Positions 47,728 to 59,163 of a DNA stretch of 64,000 nucleotides are shown in pieces. The position numbers and the translations under genes are program-made. Origin of the DNA: Perkinsus olseni (lineage: Eukaryota; Perkinsozoa; Perkinsida; Perkinsidae). Below the pieces are notes generated by a model. That model was not told the DNA's origin. It did no database searches and worked only from the letters and a program-made list of their open reading frames with translations. The stretch covers positions 1 to 64,000 of the forward strand of contig JABANP010000178.1 of NCBI GenBank assembly GCA_013115135.1. Reading direction: 5' to 3'. The first letter of the stretch is position 1, and each line of letters opens with the position of its first letter.

Positions 47728-47902
47728 CGAGATGCATGGCCATGAGTGGCGGGAGAGCCTCTCCCGGAGAGGCGGTGGGATGAAGCAGAGTACCTCCTGC
47801 CAGTACGGCAGCTCTCATAATCAGATTTGTGACTAGGATTTGGCATTATGATAGGCGAAACGGCCAGCCTACAACAGTCGGACGTCAGAATTCGTCACTG
47901 CA
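47728..47902. other. No gene seen
   Basis: Spacer between two repeat arrays with a small GGGAGAGCCTCTCCC palindrome near 47750. Confidence 0.35.
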
Positions 47903-48110
47903 GCGAAATTGAATGTACTTCCGGCGAAATTGATTTCCGCATTTCGTCGAAATTGGACTTACTTCGAGGATGCCGGCGAAATTGATTGTACTATAGCGCG
48001 CACTGGCGAAATTGATTGTACTATCGCGCGCGCTTGCGAAATTGATTTCACTAAGGCATATCTTGGCGCGGGTGTTCGCTCGCCCTGCGAAATTGATCTT
48101 ACTGACCCCG
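47903..48110. repeat. Seven copies of a GCGAAATTGATTNNACTA motif
   Basis: Starts near 47903, 47924, 47947, 47976, 48006, 48036 and 48087. Three of the spacings are exactly 30 bp or close to it; the others vary from about 21 to 51. The core is GCGAAATTGA followed by a few bases and TACT or CACT. The spacer sequences differ but are often rich in GCGC. It could be an irregular minisatellite or a set of binding sites. Confidence 0.75.
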
Positions 48111-48922
48111 AAATAGGCATTTAAAAGGTGTAGAATAATCGTAGCGTTATACCGTAAAATTTAGAGCTCACCAATCACGTTAAACTCAGTTTAACCCAGT
48201 TTAATAAACTGGCTCAACCCGGGTCGGACCACGCTGACTCAGGAGCCTGAGCATGATTACCACTCTTCCTAACGTGTAGTTGCCCCTAAGACTCCCAAGC
48301 GTGTACGCACACACAACGCTAGTACGAGGCCAGGATGGGAGAAGATTTAAAGAGCTCACCTGAGACTAGTAATACGCGGTCGCAACGGTCACGGTTGTTT
48401 CAATAGCCTTCTAGTGTAGTACCAAGTCATTGCTATAGCGCACAACGGGCGCATTGTGTCAATTGCAACTGCGTGACCTGTGACTTCGGCACATGCGGGT
48501 GGACAGCGCTTGGCGGGCGCCGAAGACTGAAGCTTAGCTTATGTGTCTCGAGTCTGACAACCGATTACAATGAGAGTCTGTTAGGGATCTTCACCTATGG
48601 TGCGCTTGGGTACCTCGTCGACCTGGGCGTAGGTGCGATAGTAGATGTTTGTACAACAGCGTGTGTTAGACTTATCAGTTAACAGAGGTGTTATCATCAA
48701 CTACTCGCCCGACCCGAGTATGTCTCCGAGTGTATTTGCTCATGACTCATGAATCGTGATCCCTTGTTTATTACGCATGTGCCTCGACATTCGAAGTCTT
48801 TGGAATGTTTGTATAACTTCGACTTTGTGTCATCGATTCCCAATACTCTCCCGGTGTCTGATCCCCTTCTCGATGAGAGATTCCTCTACTTCAGCTCCTA
48901 CCACGGCATTTCCGCCTTCCTA
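48111..48922. other. 5' flank, no gene seen
   Basis: Contains TTTAAC/GTTTAA palindromic units near 48180-48215. No supported gene before the one at 48923. Confidence 0.4.
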
Positions 48923-49714
48923 ATGATGAACTCCATCGCGACTTGGCTTCTGTTCGCTGTTGCACTGATCACTAGCTCGGGCCAAGATGTCGGTAGGTTT
49001 GCCTACAACGAGTCTTTGTTCAGCATGCATTACGATGTGAACGAGAATCGTGAAGTTTCATTGACGGTCGTAGTCCCCAATCCAAGGAGTGGTAGAGGCG
49101 ATATAACTCCGAGTGCTGGTCTAACCCTCGGGCCCTATCCCCTCCGTACAGTGGAGGGTTTCAGCTACACCGTTGTCTTCGGGAATCGAGAGGAAGCTGA
49201 TGATGGTTTGCACACTCGCCTCGAAACTTTTCTCCGCTATTCCGGTGTACTCGAGCCTGGCGATACCTTCATCTCCGGTGATCTGACCACTCTTAACTAC
49301 ACGAGCGCGGACTCTTTCGTCGTCAACCTCCGCGGCCAACACGTGTTATTCATAAGAGAGGGACGCAATCTGTCGCCCGGTAAATACGATTACAAGGAAA
49401 CTGTGTTCCCCCACCTCGGGATAAGCTACAACATATATGATAATGGATTGGCTGGTGTACAAGTTGAGTGTGAAGGGCGTAGCACTGCCCGCTTTCACCA
49501 CAAGCTTTCTCGCCGCAATGTTGGTGTCCAATATCTCCACTACGCTGTAGAACCAGCTGGACAGGGGACTTTGGAACAGTTTCTCTACCAAGTGAGGTAT
49601 GTCTGTCCGTGGATATATCTGAGACCTTCCGACTTCTCGAAGGTAGTCGTCGCCACTGAGAAGACGATCTACGTGGTGATCGGTGGGGGCGCCCGGGCTC
49701 TCACCAAGCTGTAG
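48923..49714 (+). CDS. Unknown secreted protein, single exon
   Basis: The start at 48923 (or the adjacent Met at 48926) is chosen because a signal peptide begins there (MMNSIATWLLFAVALITSSG). The 263-residue product has several regular hydrophobic/polar alternations typical of beta structure (GFSYTVVFGNREEADDG; SADSFVVNLRGQHVLFI). It carries two Cys (VQVECEG and YVCPWIY) and ends GGGARALTKL. I do not recognise a domain. No intron is evident, unlike most genes here. Confidence 0.75.
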   Translation: MMNSIATWLLFAVALITSSGQDVGRFAYNESLFSMHYDVNENREVSLTVVVPNPRSGRGDITPSAGLTLGPYPLRTVEGFSYTVVFGNREEADDGLHTRLETFLRYSGVLEPGDTFISGDLTTLNYTSADSFVVNLRGQHVLFIREGRNLSPGKYDYKETVFPHLGISYNIYDNGLAGVQVECEGRSTARFHHKLSRRNVGVQYLHYAVEPAGQGTLEQFLYQVRYVCPWIYLRPSDFSKVVVATEKTIYVVIGGGARALTKL

Positions 49715-51361
49715 TTCGGAACGGATGTCGATTGTCCGATATCGTGTGACGGGCTTCCTTTTTTTCCTAGGATACTCTCATCCGCTGATCGACTACATTT
49801 TCATAATTCTGAATCAGACTCTGATCATCAGAGTGTTTTTGACCTTCGTTGGTTGTTGGGGCGTTTGGCCTTGATTCCTTACGGAGCTTTCATACATGCG
49901 TGAAGAGAGGTTCGCGCACGTCGCCATAGTTTGCGATGTCGCTCTAGGAAGTCGTTTTAATCTCTCATAGTCGCGGCATGATACAAGGTAGCTTCCCCCA
50001 TACATGTGGGGGAATAGCATCTGAAACGGCGATTGCGAACGCTGATGATATAATATTTTCAAATATTGGATAGAATGGGTGACTCACGCAGCGTGAGCCT
50101 GAGCTCAGACTCCTTTTGCTTTCACATCTATCAGAGATGCGCCTTTGGAAGGCTTTTACCGCCCGTAGGGCAGCTCCTATATTGAGCATAGCCACTCAGT
50201 CTCGCTCCAGTGGTTGTATGATGTTGAGTTCCGCAACGTGTCTCAGATTGAAACTGCCCTTAATAACGAGCAATACATGATTTAATTATCACGTCTTCCT
50301 GCTCTAAGGCTTCGACCGAATTCCTCTGCGTCTTCATCCTCGCGGTCTTTGTCCCAGCTGCCATCGAGAGCTCCGCCCAAGGTCAACCCAAGGTCCGCCC
50401 AAGGAGCGTCCAGCTTTGGTCCGAGCTGCTGCTGTTTTTTTGCAAGTATCCAATAGTGAGCCCCGAACGCCGTTCGACGAACGAAGGAAGATACACAAAA
50501 GTTATGCCTGCCCGGCACTACAATGAGCCCCTGCGAGCATCAAGATGCTGCATAAGGGCCGAACATAGTTGATTGAAGGACTTGCGTCGCTTCAAATCGA
50601 CAATTAATTTATATAGATGGTAGGGGACACGACCCTTAACCCTCTTCCTAGCCTGCTCTTAGAGCGGACAGGAGAGGAGGTAGTGCCTAGTGTTCCCTAC
50701 TGGCGCCCCGCAGTCACACTCTGGCGAGTTTACCACCCCGCATCTATAGAGATGGGCTGGGGTTGGGAGCCCTTCCGAATACAACGGCACTGCTAGCTGC
50801 CGTGACGTTCCCCGCGAATCCACAGACGAGCATGGGAACTTCCCGTGGGCAGCCCACGCGAGACGGCCTGAACTCGGCTAGAGGTCGCCCTAAGAATTCG
50901 TCGTTAAATGATTGAGAGACGATGATCCAGTCTCATCCGGTTATCAGCGGCTGTAAGGCACCCCCGGGGCTAACCCTCTGGATTTGGCTCGTTTACGTTC
51001 TCGTAAAAACGAATCACGCGTCGCGTTCTCATCGTTTATTATTCATAATTCAGGTCGTTGGTTCACTGAGGATTATGCTGCGTAGATAATGCCGCGCGTT
51101 CAACGTGGAGCACTCGCTTCGACCAGCTGTTAGAGGGAGGGCTTTCAGCCAAGCTTTTCATTCTCCTTTCAGGGGAAGGTATGGTCAGTACCGCACTATT
51201 TGACTATTGCTCGAGAGCAATAGTCGAGAACCATTCGAACAGCCGCATAGAGTCTTCGCGCTTCTCGATCTCAACCTCCCATGGCAACAGAGGTTTAGCG
51301 TTACGCCCTGCCAAGATTACAGAACCCAAGTACAACGGGAACCACACAGGAAACGGACACA
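49715..51361. other. No gene seen
   Basis: Short frames only. Perfect inverted repeat CTCACGC-A-GCGTGAG at 50083-50097 and a near-palindrome CCCCCATACATGTGGGGG near 49996. A plus frame at 51181-51360 has weak composition and is not called. Confidence 0.4.
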
Positions 51362-51508
51362 CTAAGAAACGGCATGGTCTGACGTCAGCTCGGCAACAAA
51401 GGACGGCGACTCAGCATCATCTCCAATCTCGTTATGGCCGGCGATCGGAGCAGCTTTGGGCGTCTCTCGTCGGACGCCCTTGAGATTCAGCTCGACTATC
51501 ACTACGAC
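51362..51508 (-). CDS. Terminal exon, paralogue of 43021-43167
   Basis: After TTGCAG the minus strand is open for 48 codons to a stop: VVVIVELNLKGVRRETPKAA..., ending ELTSDHAVS. Same length and ending as at 43021. No upstream exon of the same gene was found; another terminal exon lies directly upstream at 51540. Confidence 0.5.
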   Translation of the reverse strand, partial: VVVIVELNLKGVRRETPKAAPIAGHNEIGDDAESPSFVAELTSDHAVS

Positions 51509-51539
51509 CTGCAACGCACATAGCAACTCATTCGGCTGA

Positions 51540-51645
51540 TCAGGAGCCGGTCACCTCCATCGTCCCGGGTTGGGCATCGATCACTTTGATATCGTCAGGC
51601 GAGTATCCGAGCTGCTTCAAATGCCTGCCATAACGCATCGGATAC
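51540..51645 (-). CDS. Terminal exon of an unknown gene
   Basis: Minus-strand frame reading YPMRYGRHLKQLGYSPDD, then KVIDAQPGTMEVTGS and a stop at 51540. The smooth hydrophilic sequence suggests a real C-terminus. Its upstream exons were not found; 51650-51940 is AT-rich and non-coding. Confidence 0.35.
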
Positions 51646-51939
51646 TGAATCGATGTAATACAACATTTTTGATACCTAATATTTCATACCATTATCATTT
51701 GTATCAATCTATAGCTCATAAATGCACCACACTAGTTAATGTATGATTTTCTATAGCGTTAAAACGCCGACTACCACGACCCCGCCAACAACGCTAAAAG
51801 CAACGCGTGAAACTCGAGGCGAGATCGAGCGGATTCTACATCGATAAAACGAAACCCTTCATCGAACTACATAATTGCTATGCTTCTATACCGTAACAAA
51901 ACTACTGATAAATAGTAATCATGTTAAGTTCAACCTCTA

Positions 51940-52429
51940 AGCAACATTATGGTGTATTCCATTGAAATGTAATCCGCTCCGAGCCGTTCCAGTCTGGAAG
52001 AGGAAGGCGAATGCAGGACGAGAGCAAGAAGTCCTCAAAGTACGCTCGCTGGATGATGGATGCCGAGCTGCTACCCACCCGACGTCCTTGGACAGGCCTC
52101 TCGGGTCGGTGAAGACAGCGACGACACGCTTGACAGCTGAGGCCCTCAACCACCGCCGAAAGAGCTTCGGCAGACTCCCCTCCTTCTCGCTGAGGAGTAC
52201 ATCAGCTCTCGGCATGAAGCATGGGGCCACAACACTAGAGAACCGACCTCTTCTTGGACTTGGGAGGGAAGCTGATCACAACGACGTCAGGAGACGGCAA
52301 AGTCGATGCCCGCCACTCCTCCGTCCGTGCCTTGATTAGCTCACGCCTGGCATGAGGGCGGAGATGAACTGCAGCGGAGCGGTGCTGCTGCTCACTGAGA
52401 GTCTTCCTCCGCGCCGCTGCTGGACTGAA
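51940..52429 (-). CDS. Unresolved minus-strand exons
   Basis: Coding-like segments include LSEKEGSLPKLFRRWLR, SIIQRAYFEDFLLSSC and RITFQWNTP in two frames, and EEWRASTLPSPDVVVISFPP further upstream. They probably form the 3' part of the gene at 52430-53050, but junctions could not be fixed. Confidence 0.35.
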
Positions 52430-53050
52430 GCGGGCAAGTCGCTGCAGGGGTGATTTCGAAAACAGGGCCATCCTCATCGAGCTGCTCAATGGCGTCCTTA
52501 TACGTATCGAAGTGTTCCTAGCAAAAATCCATTTTCCACGTGAGCGCCGAACTTGGAACTCTCACTGCGGTGTCAGGCGCCTCTTCCTTCTCCTTAGCTT
52601 TGTCGAGAGTCTCCCAACTGTAATAAGGCCGACCCGCACCCGGCAAGGCGGGAGCTCTCTCGACAGGCTCGACGCTGGCGGAAAGTCTCCTCTCTTCTGC
52701 CTTGGCAAGCTGTTGCTCAACCCTCGTCGGCTTCCCCTGAGAGTAACCCTCCGAGTCCACCAGAAGCCCCACAACGCCCCACTTTATTCATCAGCCACAT
52801 GTACGCCGCGTCGATTAACTCAGATTCCCTCTCAGCCTCCTCAGGCGTGTGCACGACGCCGTCAGCCGCCTCCCCGCGGTCGATCCGAAAACGGACCTTC
52901 TGATATCTGCAAAGATGACCTCAACTGAAGTCCATCCATCAGCTGGTCAGCTCACGCTGCTGTGATGCTGCGTTGCATCTGCGGCGTAAGCTCGACCATC
53001 CAAGGTTGCTTGATCGGCAGCAACGGCTGCAACCCTTCAACAGTCCTCGT
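52430..53050 (-). CDS. Unknown hydrophilic protein, several exons, frameshifted
   Basis: Exon with LLPIKQPWMVELTPQMQRS ends GC|GTGAGC. After a GT...AG intron it continues YQKVRFRIDRGEAADGVV to LIDAAYMWLMNKVG. The next block (VDSEGYSQGKPTRVEQQLAK...) is one base out of register across a TGTGGGG run near 52770-52778. A donor GCA|GTGAGA then joins a segment EHFDTYKDAIEQLDEDGPVF. The protein is charged, with a helical stretch rich in Glu and Lys. Family unknown. Confidence 0.45.
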
Positions 53051-53205
53051 CGACCGCATATGCCTGTCACGGGTGACCGATCTTTGCGATGAAGTGCCCA
53101 ATCAAGACGCAGAAAATTCAGAGTGCCCTATGATAGAGAATTTTATGTAGATTCAAAATCTATAAATATTTCTGTTTTATTATTCTGCAGTTCGCCACTA
53201 GAATC
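53051..53205. other. No gene seen
   Basis: Gap between a minus-strand and a plus-strand gene. Confidence 0.3.
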
Positions 53206-53729
53206 TTGCGACAGCTGTCGCAGAGCTCAGCGATGGAAGGTACTCTCACCGTACCCACGCACTTCACGAGGAGGTTGAATCTGTTATCTCCCTCCGCGGT
53301 GCCCTCGGCCAGAGCGAGCTTGGCCTCGGCCTTGAGGACCTCCGAGACCTCCGCCGGCAACTCCGTGAACTGCTTCGCGTGCTTCCTCTCCTGAACTCGA
53401 TGCCCTCAGTGTGATTCACCGACCAGCAGCAGGCTTACCAAGCTCTTCGTTCTGTTAATGCCCTGCACGACGCCGAGGCCTCTCAGCGCTCTAGCCGCCT
53501 CCAGGCTGCTATAAGCCGACTCTAACAGCTGCAGGGCGCGGTTGCGATGGATGTGACCCGAAAGGTACCTGATAACGAATGGGCGGCTATGGCTATCGGG
53601 CGAATTGGAGATCCGATGGAAAATGAGTTGAAGTCGAAATTGGACCGTTGGTGGTCTCCAGCCGGCGGCAGCGAAATTGGGTTGAAAAAGGACAAAAACT
53701 CGACTACTCTACTCAGTCAGGCTGACTGA
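53206..53729 (+). CDS. Coiled-coil protein fragment with an in-frame stop
   Basis: Plus-strand coding-like frame (VAELSDGRYSHRTHALHEEV...) with leucine-rich heptads (GLEDLRDLRRQLRELLR). A 48-nt GT...AG intron (53379-53426) joins QQAYQALRSVNALHDAE to RLQAAISRL. A TAA at 53521-53523 follows. The same frame continues beyond it (QLQGAVAMDVTRK) to a stop at 53727, so the TAA may be a nonsense mutation or the true end. The antisense strand is also open but lacks the heptad pattern. The 5' end is unresolved. Confidence 0.45.
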
Positions 53730-53860
53730 GTCAGCTGCTTTTCAACGGCCTCCCTGCTTAAGAACAGTCAATCGAGGAGCCTCGGCCATAGGCGACGGCA
53801 GATGGGAGTTGGGCGATTTACGGTAGGAGACGCATGGCGGTGGACGGGAGTCAACGGAAC
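53730..53860. other. No gene seen
   Basis: Short spacer. Confidence 0.3.
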
Positions 53861-54344
53861 TCACACAAGAGTCTCTTCTCGATAGATGTTCGCCAAGACA
53901 GGAGTGACGTTGGCTGCTAACTCCGGGTTAAGTTTGAGATTCTCCTTCAGCCCATTGACCCTGAACGAGAGAACCATCCATGACCGCGCGCCACGAAATT
54001 CATACCGTGTCCGAGAGGCATCAAGAGCCACTATATGCCGACACTTGTCCGCTAACGTCAGTGTTGTTGCACCATTGGCGGCCCAGAGGTCCCACACGAC
54101 ATCGTCTAAGGGAAAGGGCTGCCCAAACTCCCTTCCCTCGCGACCAGCTACCCTTCTCTGGTCGCGCGAACGCCGCGACGGTATCGAGAATCTCCTTGTG
54201 TATTGTAGTGTTCGGCCAAAGGACATCACCCACGCCGAGCTTGATCGGAATCTTCTCGCTGCTCGGGCCCACGGTGAGGGTGTGGGGAACGTAGGCCTCA
54301 TCGCCATACAGGAGCTGAAAGAAAACGAGTTGAAGGATGAGCAA
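53861..54344 (-). CDS. SAM-dependent methyltransferase-like protein, frameshifted
   Basis: ATG at 54344 opens MLILQLVFFQLLYGDEAYVP, then GVGDVLWPNTTIHKEILDTV. About 60 codons on, the sequence must move one base to continue with FPLDDVVWDLWAANGATTLTLADKC and HIVALDASRTR. This resembles a class I methyltransferase SAM-binding site (acidic strand end, G-rich-type loop, hydrophobic strand ending in Asp). The glycine-rich loop is degenerate (AANGA). The shift lies in or near a GAAGGGAG run around 54120-54145. Protein class is inferred from this one motif. Confidence 0.4.
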
Positions 54345-55067
54345 GACCCCATACCATCGATAGCGAGAAAGTCCTCACACGTAAGATCCCAGCCTTCCGT
54401 CCGGGACCTCGCGTATCATTAGGAAGAGAGCTCGTGTGGCGAATCGATCAGCCGGGGAGGTGACACTCCTACGAGGCGACCCTCATCGTTGAGGTCGACT
54501 CCCACACACAAGGCGATTCATTCAATTAAGTTCGTCACATTCCCTGCCCCCGAGCTCCCGTCTATTGTTGTTGCGACTATGGCGAGTATCATGTGAGAAG
54601 GAACACTAGATGTCTTTCGACGGGTCCGATGCATTGAACGATGCTTGAGTCCACTCGAGCTCATCAGAGGTGGCCAGTAGAAGGGCTCATGTCTCTGTGG
54701 AGCGCGTCCACCGGAATACTCATCATCATTCAACCCGATATAGACGATAGCTGCCCACCAGTTGATGCCGCTCATCCGACTTGATATTGAATCCCGGGTA
54801 GTAGACCTTGTCGACTCTGTTAGCTACTATGGCGTGTACTTGAGGTACCTGACAACAGCCCCATCACAGTAGATGGCCGAGGAGGCAAGGGTAATCAACA
54901 ACAACAACGGCATAGCCGGAAAATAACCCTCAGGAAGCACCCGACGTGGTGAACTTCTCCTTAATGAGGCGACTAGCAAGAGATCCTATCTCATCCACAA
55001 TGGTCCACAACAACCACGCGCTACGTCGGAGATATCTATCTGGCGGGAGGTGAATGGATGATGGCCT
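54345..55067. other. No confident gene
   Basis: A minus-strand frame at 54518-54775 starts MSGINWWAAIVYIGLNDDE but has no known motif. Nothing else seen. Confidence 0.3.
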
Positions 55068-55410
55068 TCAATGACCGAGTATTGCGTAATTTCTGCGTTT
55101 GAGTCGTCTCCCACAGCGGAAGGGACAGCGCCTAACCTCAGCACCCACCTGTTTCAAAGCGTCCACTAAGGGCCGCAGCCTCGCCTCATCGAGCTCCATT
55201 GTGAGGAGTAAGTTCACTAACATGTGCCGTCTGCCGTGGATATCCTTTCCAGTGTGGAAGTTGACTCCCATCAAGTTGCCCCGATGCCTCCAAAAATCGT
55301 AACTGACCGCCACAACCCTCCCACAGCCTTCCCTCGATAGCCGCTCTTCCCCTTACGCGCTGTAATATTCCCGATCCACTGCGTACTGTTCGGCGAGCAC
55401 TTCCATGATC
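55068..55410 (-). CDS. Unknown protein, two exons visible
   Basis: The upstream exon ends VIMEVLAEQYAVDREYYSA at GC|GTAAGG. A 54-nt intron (55303-55356) ends GGTCAG and the frame continues YDFWRHRGNLMGVNFHTGKD, then a helix-like VNLLLTMELDEARLRPLVDAL. Phases agree. The frame remains open to a stop at 55068 but a further donor is possible. Family unknown. Confidence 0.5.
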
Positions 55411-57937
55411 ACCCTCTCTGCTTCGGAAGCTGGAGGCTCCTTACGGGGACACCGCCCACCCGTTGCGATACTGAGCAGCGGAGCCGCATGGGAAGTGCAC
55501 CTCTGCCATTCTTTCGAGTTCTTTGGTAATCAGAGAGAGCGTCTTCCTTTAGCGATCTTGCGGAATCAGTCCAAGTTAACGTGGTTGCAAGAAGACTCCG
55601 ACTCACGACCGTCACTGAAGGGGGCTCCCCGAGCCTGTGACGAGCCCTTCTTAGCGAGACGTTACAGCAGCTCTTCCTCATTGAACGCGGTCCGAGCATG
55701 CCGTGTCGCCGTTGCTGCCGCCGTCAGAACGACTACGCCCGTCGTCTCACATTTCCCTCCTCTCCCCGGGGGCGTTGGCCTTTCTCGCGTAATGGCCGAT
55801 GATCGGTGGATCCCACTTATCCGGCGAGTGCATGATCTGCGAATCTGACGACGCTCGACTGCCACTGCTGCATGCGAATGAGCGAGGACCCCTACAGGTC
55901 CGATGCTCCTTGTAGGGCTCGAGGCCGCTGGCGACGATCGGGATCAGTCTGTCGTTGTCCTGCTTGCTTTCGAACTCGTGCGGGATAATCTCCGATAGCA
56001 ATTTCCGCTTCCACAGGAGTTGCCTACACGAGCATCTTCGCAACCTCTTCCGTGAAAGACATGGACCGACCTTTGATACTGCAGGTGGGGTATTTGGCAG
56101 CCGCTGCAACTGAGCTCATCGTGACGCTTATCGAAGAGCGCACAAACCTACGACCACCGATCAGCTACCATCTCACAACCAGCATGACACAATCGAACTG
56201 TCTGTTCACTAGGTTCACCAAACCAAGGTTCCATCATCAACCCCAACTCTCTCACTCTACCTACTCTCTCTATATTTCCCACAACGAGACAGCGCATCTG
56301 TCGCCGGAAGACCGACCTGTTCTTCGGGTAGTTCATACGGCGAGTCCTTGTGATAGTCCAGTATTTCTGTACTGTTCATCCAAAGGGTCGGCGAACCTGC
56401 CAGAGATGGTTGGGCTGTTGTTGTCACTTGGCCTCTCCCAATGACCCCCACTGACGAAAGCGAGTGACCATGCAAGAAAAAGGAGACGGAATCGGTACGC
56501 CATATCCTAGGTTGAAGCGTGCATGATGCAGGGATCGAAGATACCCTCACCGAAGCTGCCAGGCTCAACAGCGTAGTTCCTCCTCGCGAAGACATGCACG
56601 AAGACTTCATTATACTTCTTCCCGTTACCACGCACCTGCCACCATAACAGCGGCGATGCCCCGTGACACAGAGCAATCCATGCAGATGGAAGCAGTCGTG
56701 GCGATACAAGAGATCTGTCGGGTTTGCCAGGATACGGGTCTTTACTCCTACGCCAGGTCTAGCACTACGCTGGACGTCATCGACACAATGGACGAGTTAT
56801 GAAGTCAGCCTCGTATGAGAAAACTATGGGTAGCGAGACCAACTCTAGAAAGCAAACTCTAGAAGACTCGATAACCTGTCGCAGACGACTGGCTGTGAGC
56901 GCTAGGACGAAACCGAAAGAAGCATCGACATCGACGCCCCCCTTCCCTCACTCCGCCAATCTTCACCGTGACCGTCTCGCCTGGGAGAGCACCCGGGACG
57001 ACTAGCTCGGTGTCGTTGAACGAGCATCCTCTGAACCTGTTCCATTCCAGAGTAGTTCTGCCGTTGCCTGACGAGGTCGATGATACGCGAAGCCACCTGC
57101 CGGCTGCAGCGTACCATCAGCATCGAGCCTTTCGATAGGGATGTTCTCGATGAGCTCCCCTCTCTTAACTCGGCCTCGCACTCTGAAGGATCTGCTGCAT
57201 ACCAGGGCATAGGACACGCTAGGGAGATGCTGGATGGCAGCAGCCCGTCGGACGATCATGGACTTGAGGTGGATATACTGTAAGTGGCTATCGGTTGTAC
57301 TACGACCTATTGCGTCGAAGGCGAGGCAGTGTGGCAGCGAAAATGAGAGGAGAAGAGCTCAAGACTTTCACTAGCGGGTCCACGAGCCGCTGGAATGAGT
57401 GATCGCTTGCGGGCTGTCTGATCGGAAGGCTAGACGACTATGCCTGGTGAACTAGGATATGACCAGATGCCTCCATGACCGGACACGTAACCGTGAACTA
57501 CGAGATGTATGGCTAACGTCCGGCGACTGAACGAAAATGCCAACAGCCAGCGGAGGACAATCGAAGTAGTGCCCAGTAGTGGACTGGTATATGGTTCCTC
57601 CTAGGCATACTGGAACACCAAGAACATGTCGCGGATCGTCGTAGTGGTTTAGTTGACTACTATGACTGGTCAGCGACTCGACGGGACGACCGCAAGCGAA
57701 ACGCGTAGTTCCTCTCAGGTTCCGTGATGAAGCACTCATCCGACGTAGACTCTGTAGGCCATTAATACCCACACAACAGCACCCTAGGCAATCGTGTAAG
57801 TTCGCAAAGAGATGGTATGGGTTTATGATCTCACCCAGCACTAGTAGACCCATTCCCGAAGCAACAAAAGGTCGTAATGTGTGCTCCCTCCATAACCCGT
57901 ACAACTTCACAACGCAACAGAATCGTCGAGCAAACCG
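55411..57937. other. Several probable minus-strand exons, unresolved
   Basis: Coding-like minus-strand segments are at 55747-56030 (KLLSEIIPHEFESKQDNDRL...GLEPYKEHRTCRGPR), 56519-56640 (KYNEVFVHVFARRNYAVEP...GIFDPCIMHAST, a terminal exon), and 56950-57250 (VKRGELIENIPIERLDADG or the overlapping VASRIIDLVRQRQNYSG). They indicate two or three more genes. Introns could not be placed, so no gene model is given. Confidence 0.35.
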
Positions 57938-59069
57938 TCACTCCTCCGTGCACTCAACCTCTACAATACTCTTAGTAACGTCATCAGCAACAAACATCCG
58001 ACCGCTGTGTTTATCAACAGCAATATCAAGCGGTATAACACCGCCCATCCTCTCTACCGGAGTCGCCTCAGTCGCGTCCAGATCGAGCTCACAGAGGGTG
58101 TTGTTCGGCAGCATACCAAAGTAAGCCCGAGGCCCCCGACCAGCGCCGAACCGTCGACTGGTGTCAACTTCCACGGAAATCGGTTCGCCACGCATTCGGC
58201 CAGTCAAATCCTCACCAACAGGATCGTCACCGCGCCACAAAATTAGCCTCTTGTTGTCAGTGTCGGCCACAACGATGCACTCCCGCCCCTCTTTATCGGT
58301 GAAAACGTCGAAGTCCTCCGGGAGAGACAACCGCAGTACAAACTCGCCGATCTTCGACCGATACATTGACCGCACTGACAGCAACCGCAGCTCCTTGCCA
58401 GCCCGCCGGAGTACAGAGGAGAGACGAATTCTCGTGATCTAAGATGTAAATAAAACCCGTCTTAGAGGAGTACTTGATGGCTGGAATGCAGTATCCAAGG
58501 TTAAGCCTGGTAGTATCCAAAACTTGTGTGCTGCCAGGGTCGACCAAAGATACGGCGATGATCCTCTCCCTTTGTTCTTGCTCTGTGACTCCCCGAGGGT
58601 GTGTTATCAGAACTTCGTTGAGGCTCTGGTCTATACAAATGGAAAAGCACATTGAAGTCAACTTGCTGATAAGTCGACTCTCTCGCCACTCCTCTATGGT
58701 ACTCGTTGCGACCTCATTCGTATCTTCCCCGCTCAACCTTCGGATACGCGTCACGTGAACCTCACCAGAATCCATGGCCTTCAACGGCACCTCTCTTATT
58801 TCCAACCGCACCGAGTCCACTATGACAAGATGCTGGGAATCTTTCGTAACGCACACAGAAGAATCCAGGTCCTGGATGCAGCCCTTGGCCAACGTCCGAG
58901 TGATACAATGACGACCGGGCGAGACTTTGCAGTACTCCAGAATGGAGAGAGCGTACGGCGTTCGGTCCAGCAATCGACGACTCGAGTCCTGGAAGGGCCG
59001 CCACAACGATATCGCTGCCAAGTTAACACAGGCACGCTCCTGTAGTGGTGATGATGATGCTAGGGCCAT
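57938..59069 (-). CDS. Beta-propeller-like (NHL-type) protein, frameshifted
   Basis: ATG at 59069 opens a long frame with strand-like repeats of the NHL/propeller kind: SVCVTKDSQHLVIVDSVR, SMCFSICIDQSLNEVLITH and AIKYSSKTGFIYILDHENSS. The frame ends at 58293, but the pattern continues one base over (PEDFDVFTDKEGRECIVVAD..., IPLDIAVDKHSGRMFVADD) to a stop at 57938. The switch must lie within 58293-58440, most simply at a GCGGGCT run near 58405. Repeats of about 45-60 residues with an acidic turn fit a propeller. The partner or substrate is unknown. No intron is needed. Confidence 0.65.
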
Positions 59070-59163
59070 TAGAAACTACTAAAAATGCAAATCGTGCAAC
59101 GGTTTTCGAGCGGAGCGAAGCATCAAGAGCTCAACTTCTGATATCGATTGAAACTGGTTAAAA
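59070..59163. promoter_or_regulatory. Short divergent intergenic region
   Basis: About 95 bp between the ATG of the minus-strand propeller gene and the ATG of a plus-strand frame. Layout only; no motif seen. Confidence 0.25.

Noticed and set aside
47903..48110. Regularly repeated motif as a CRISPR array
   Set aside because: Spacing is irregular, repeats are imperfect, spacers are partly similar, and the surrounding genome is eukaryotic with no cas genes.
53160..53360. A minus-strand 66-codon frame opposite the coiled-coil exon
   Set aside because: The plus strand has heptad periodicity and a phase-consistent intron, so the antisense frame is more likely a shadow.
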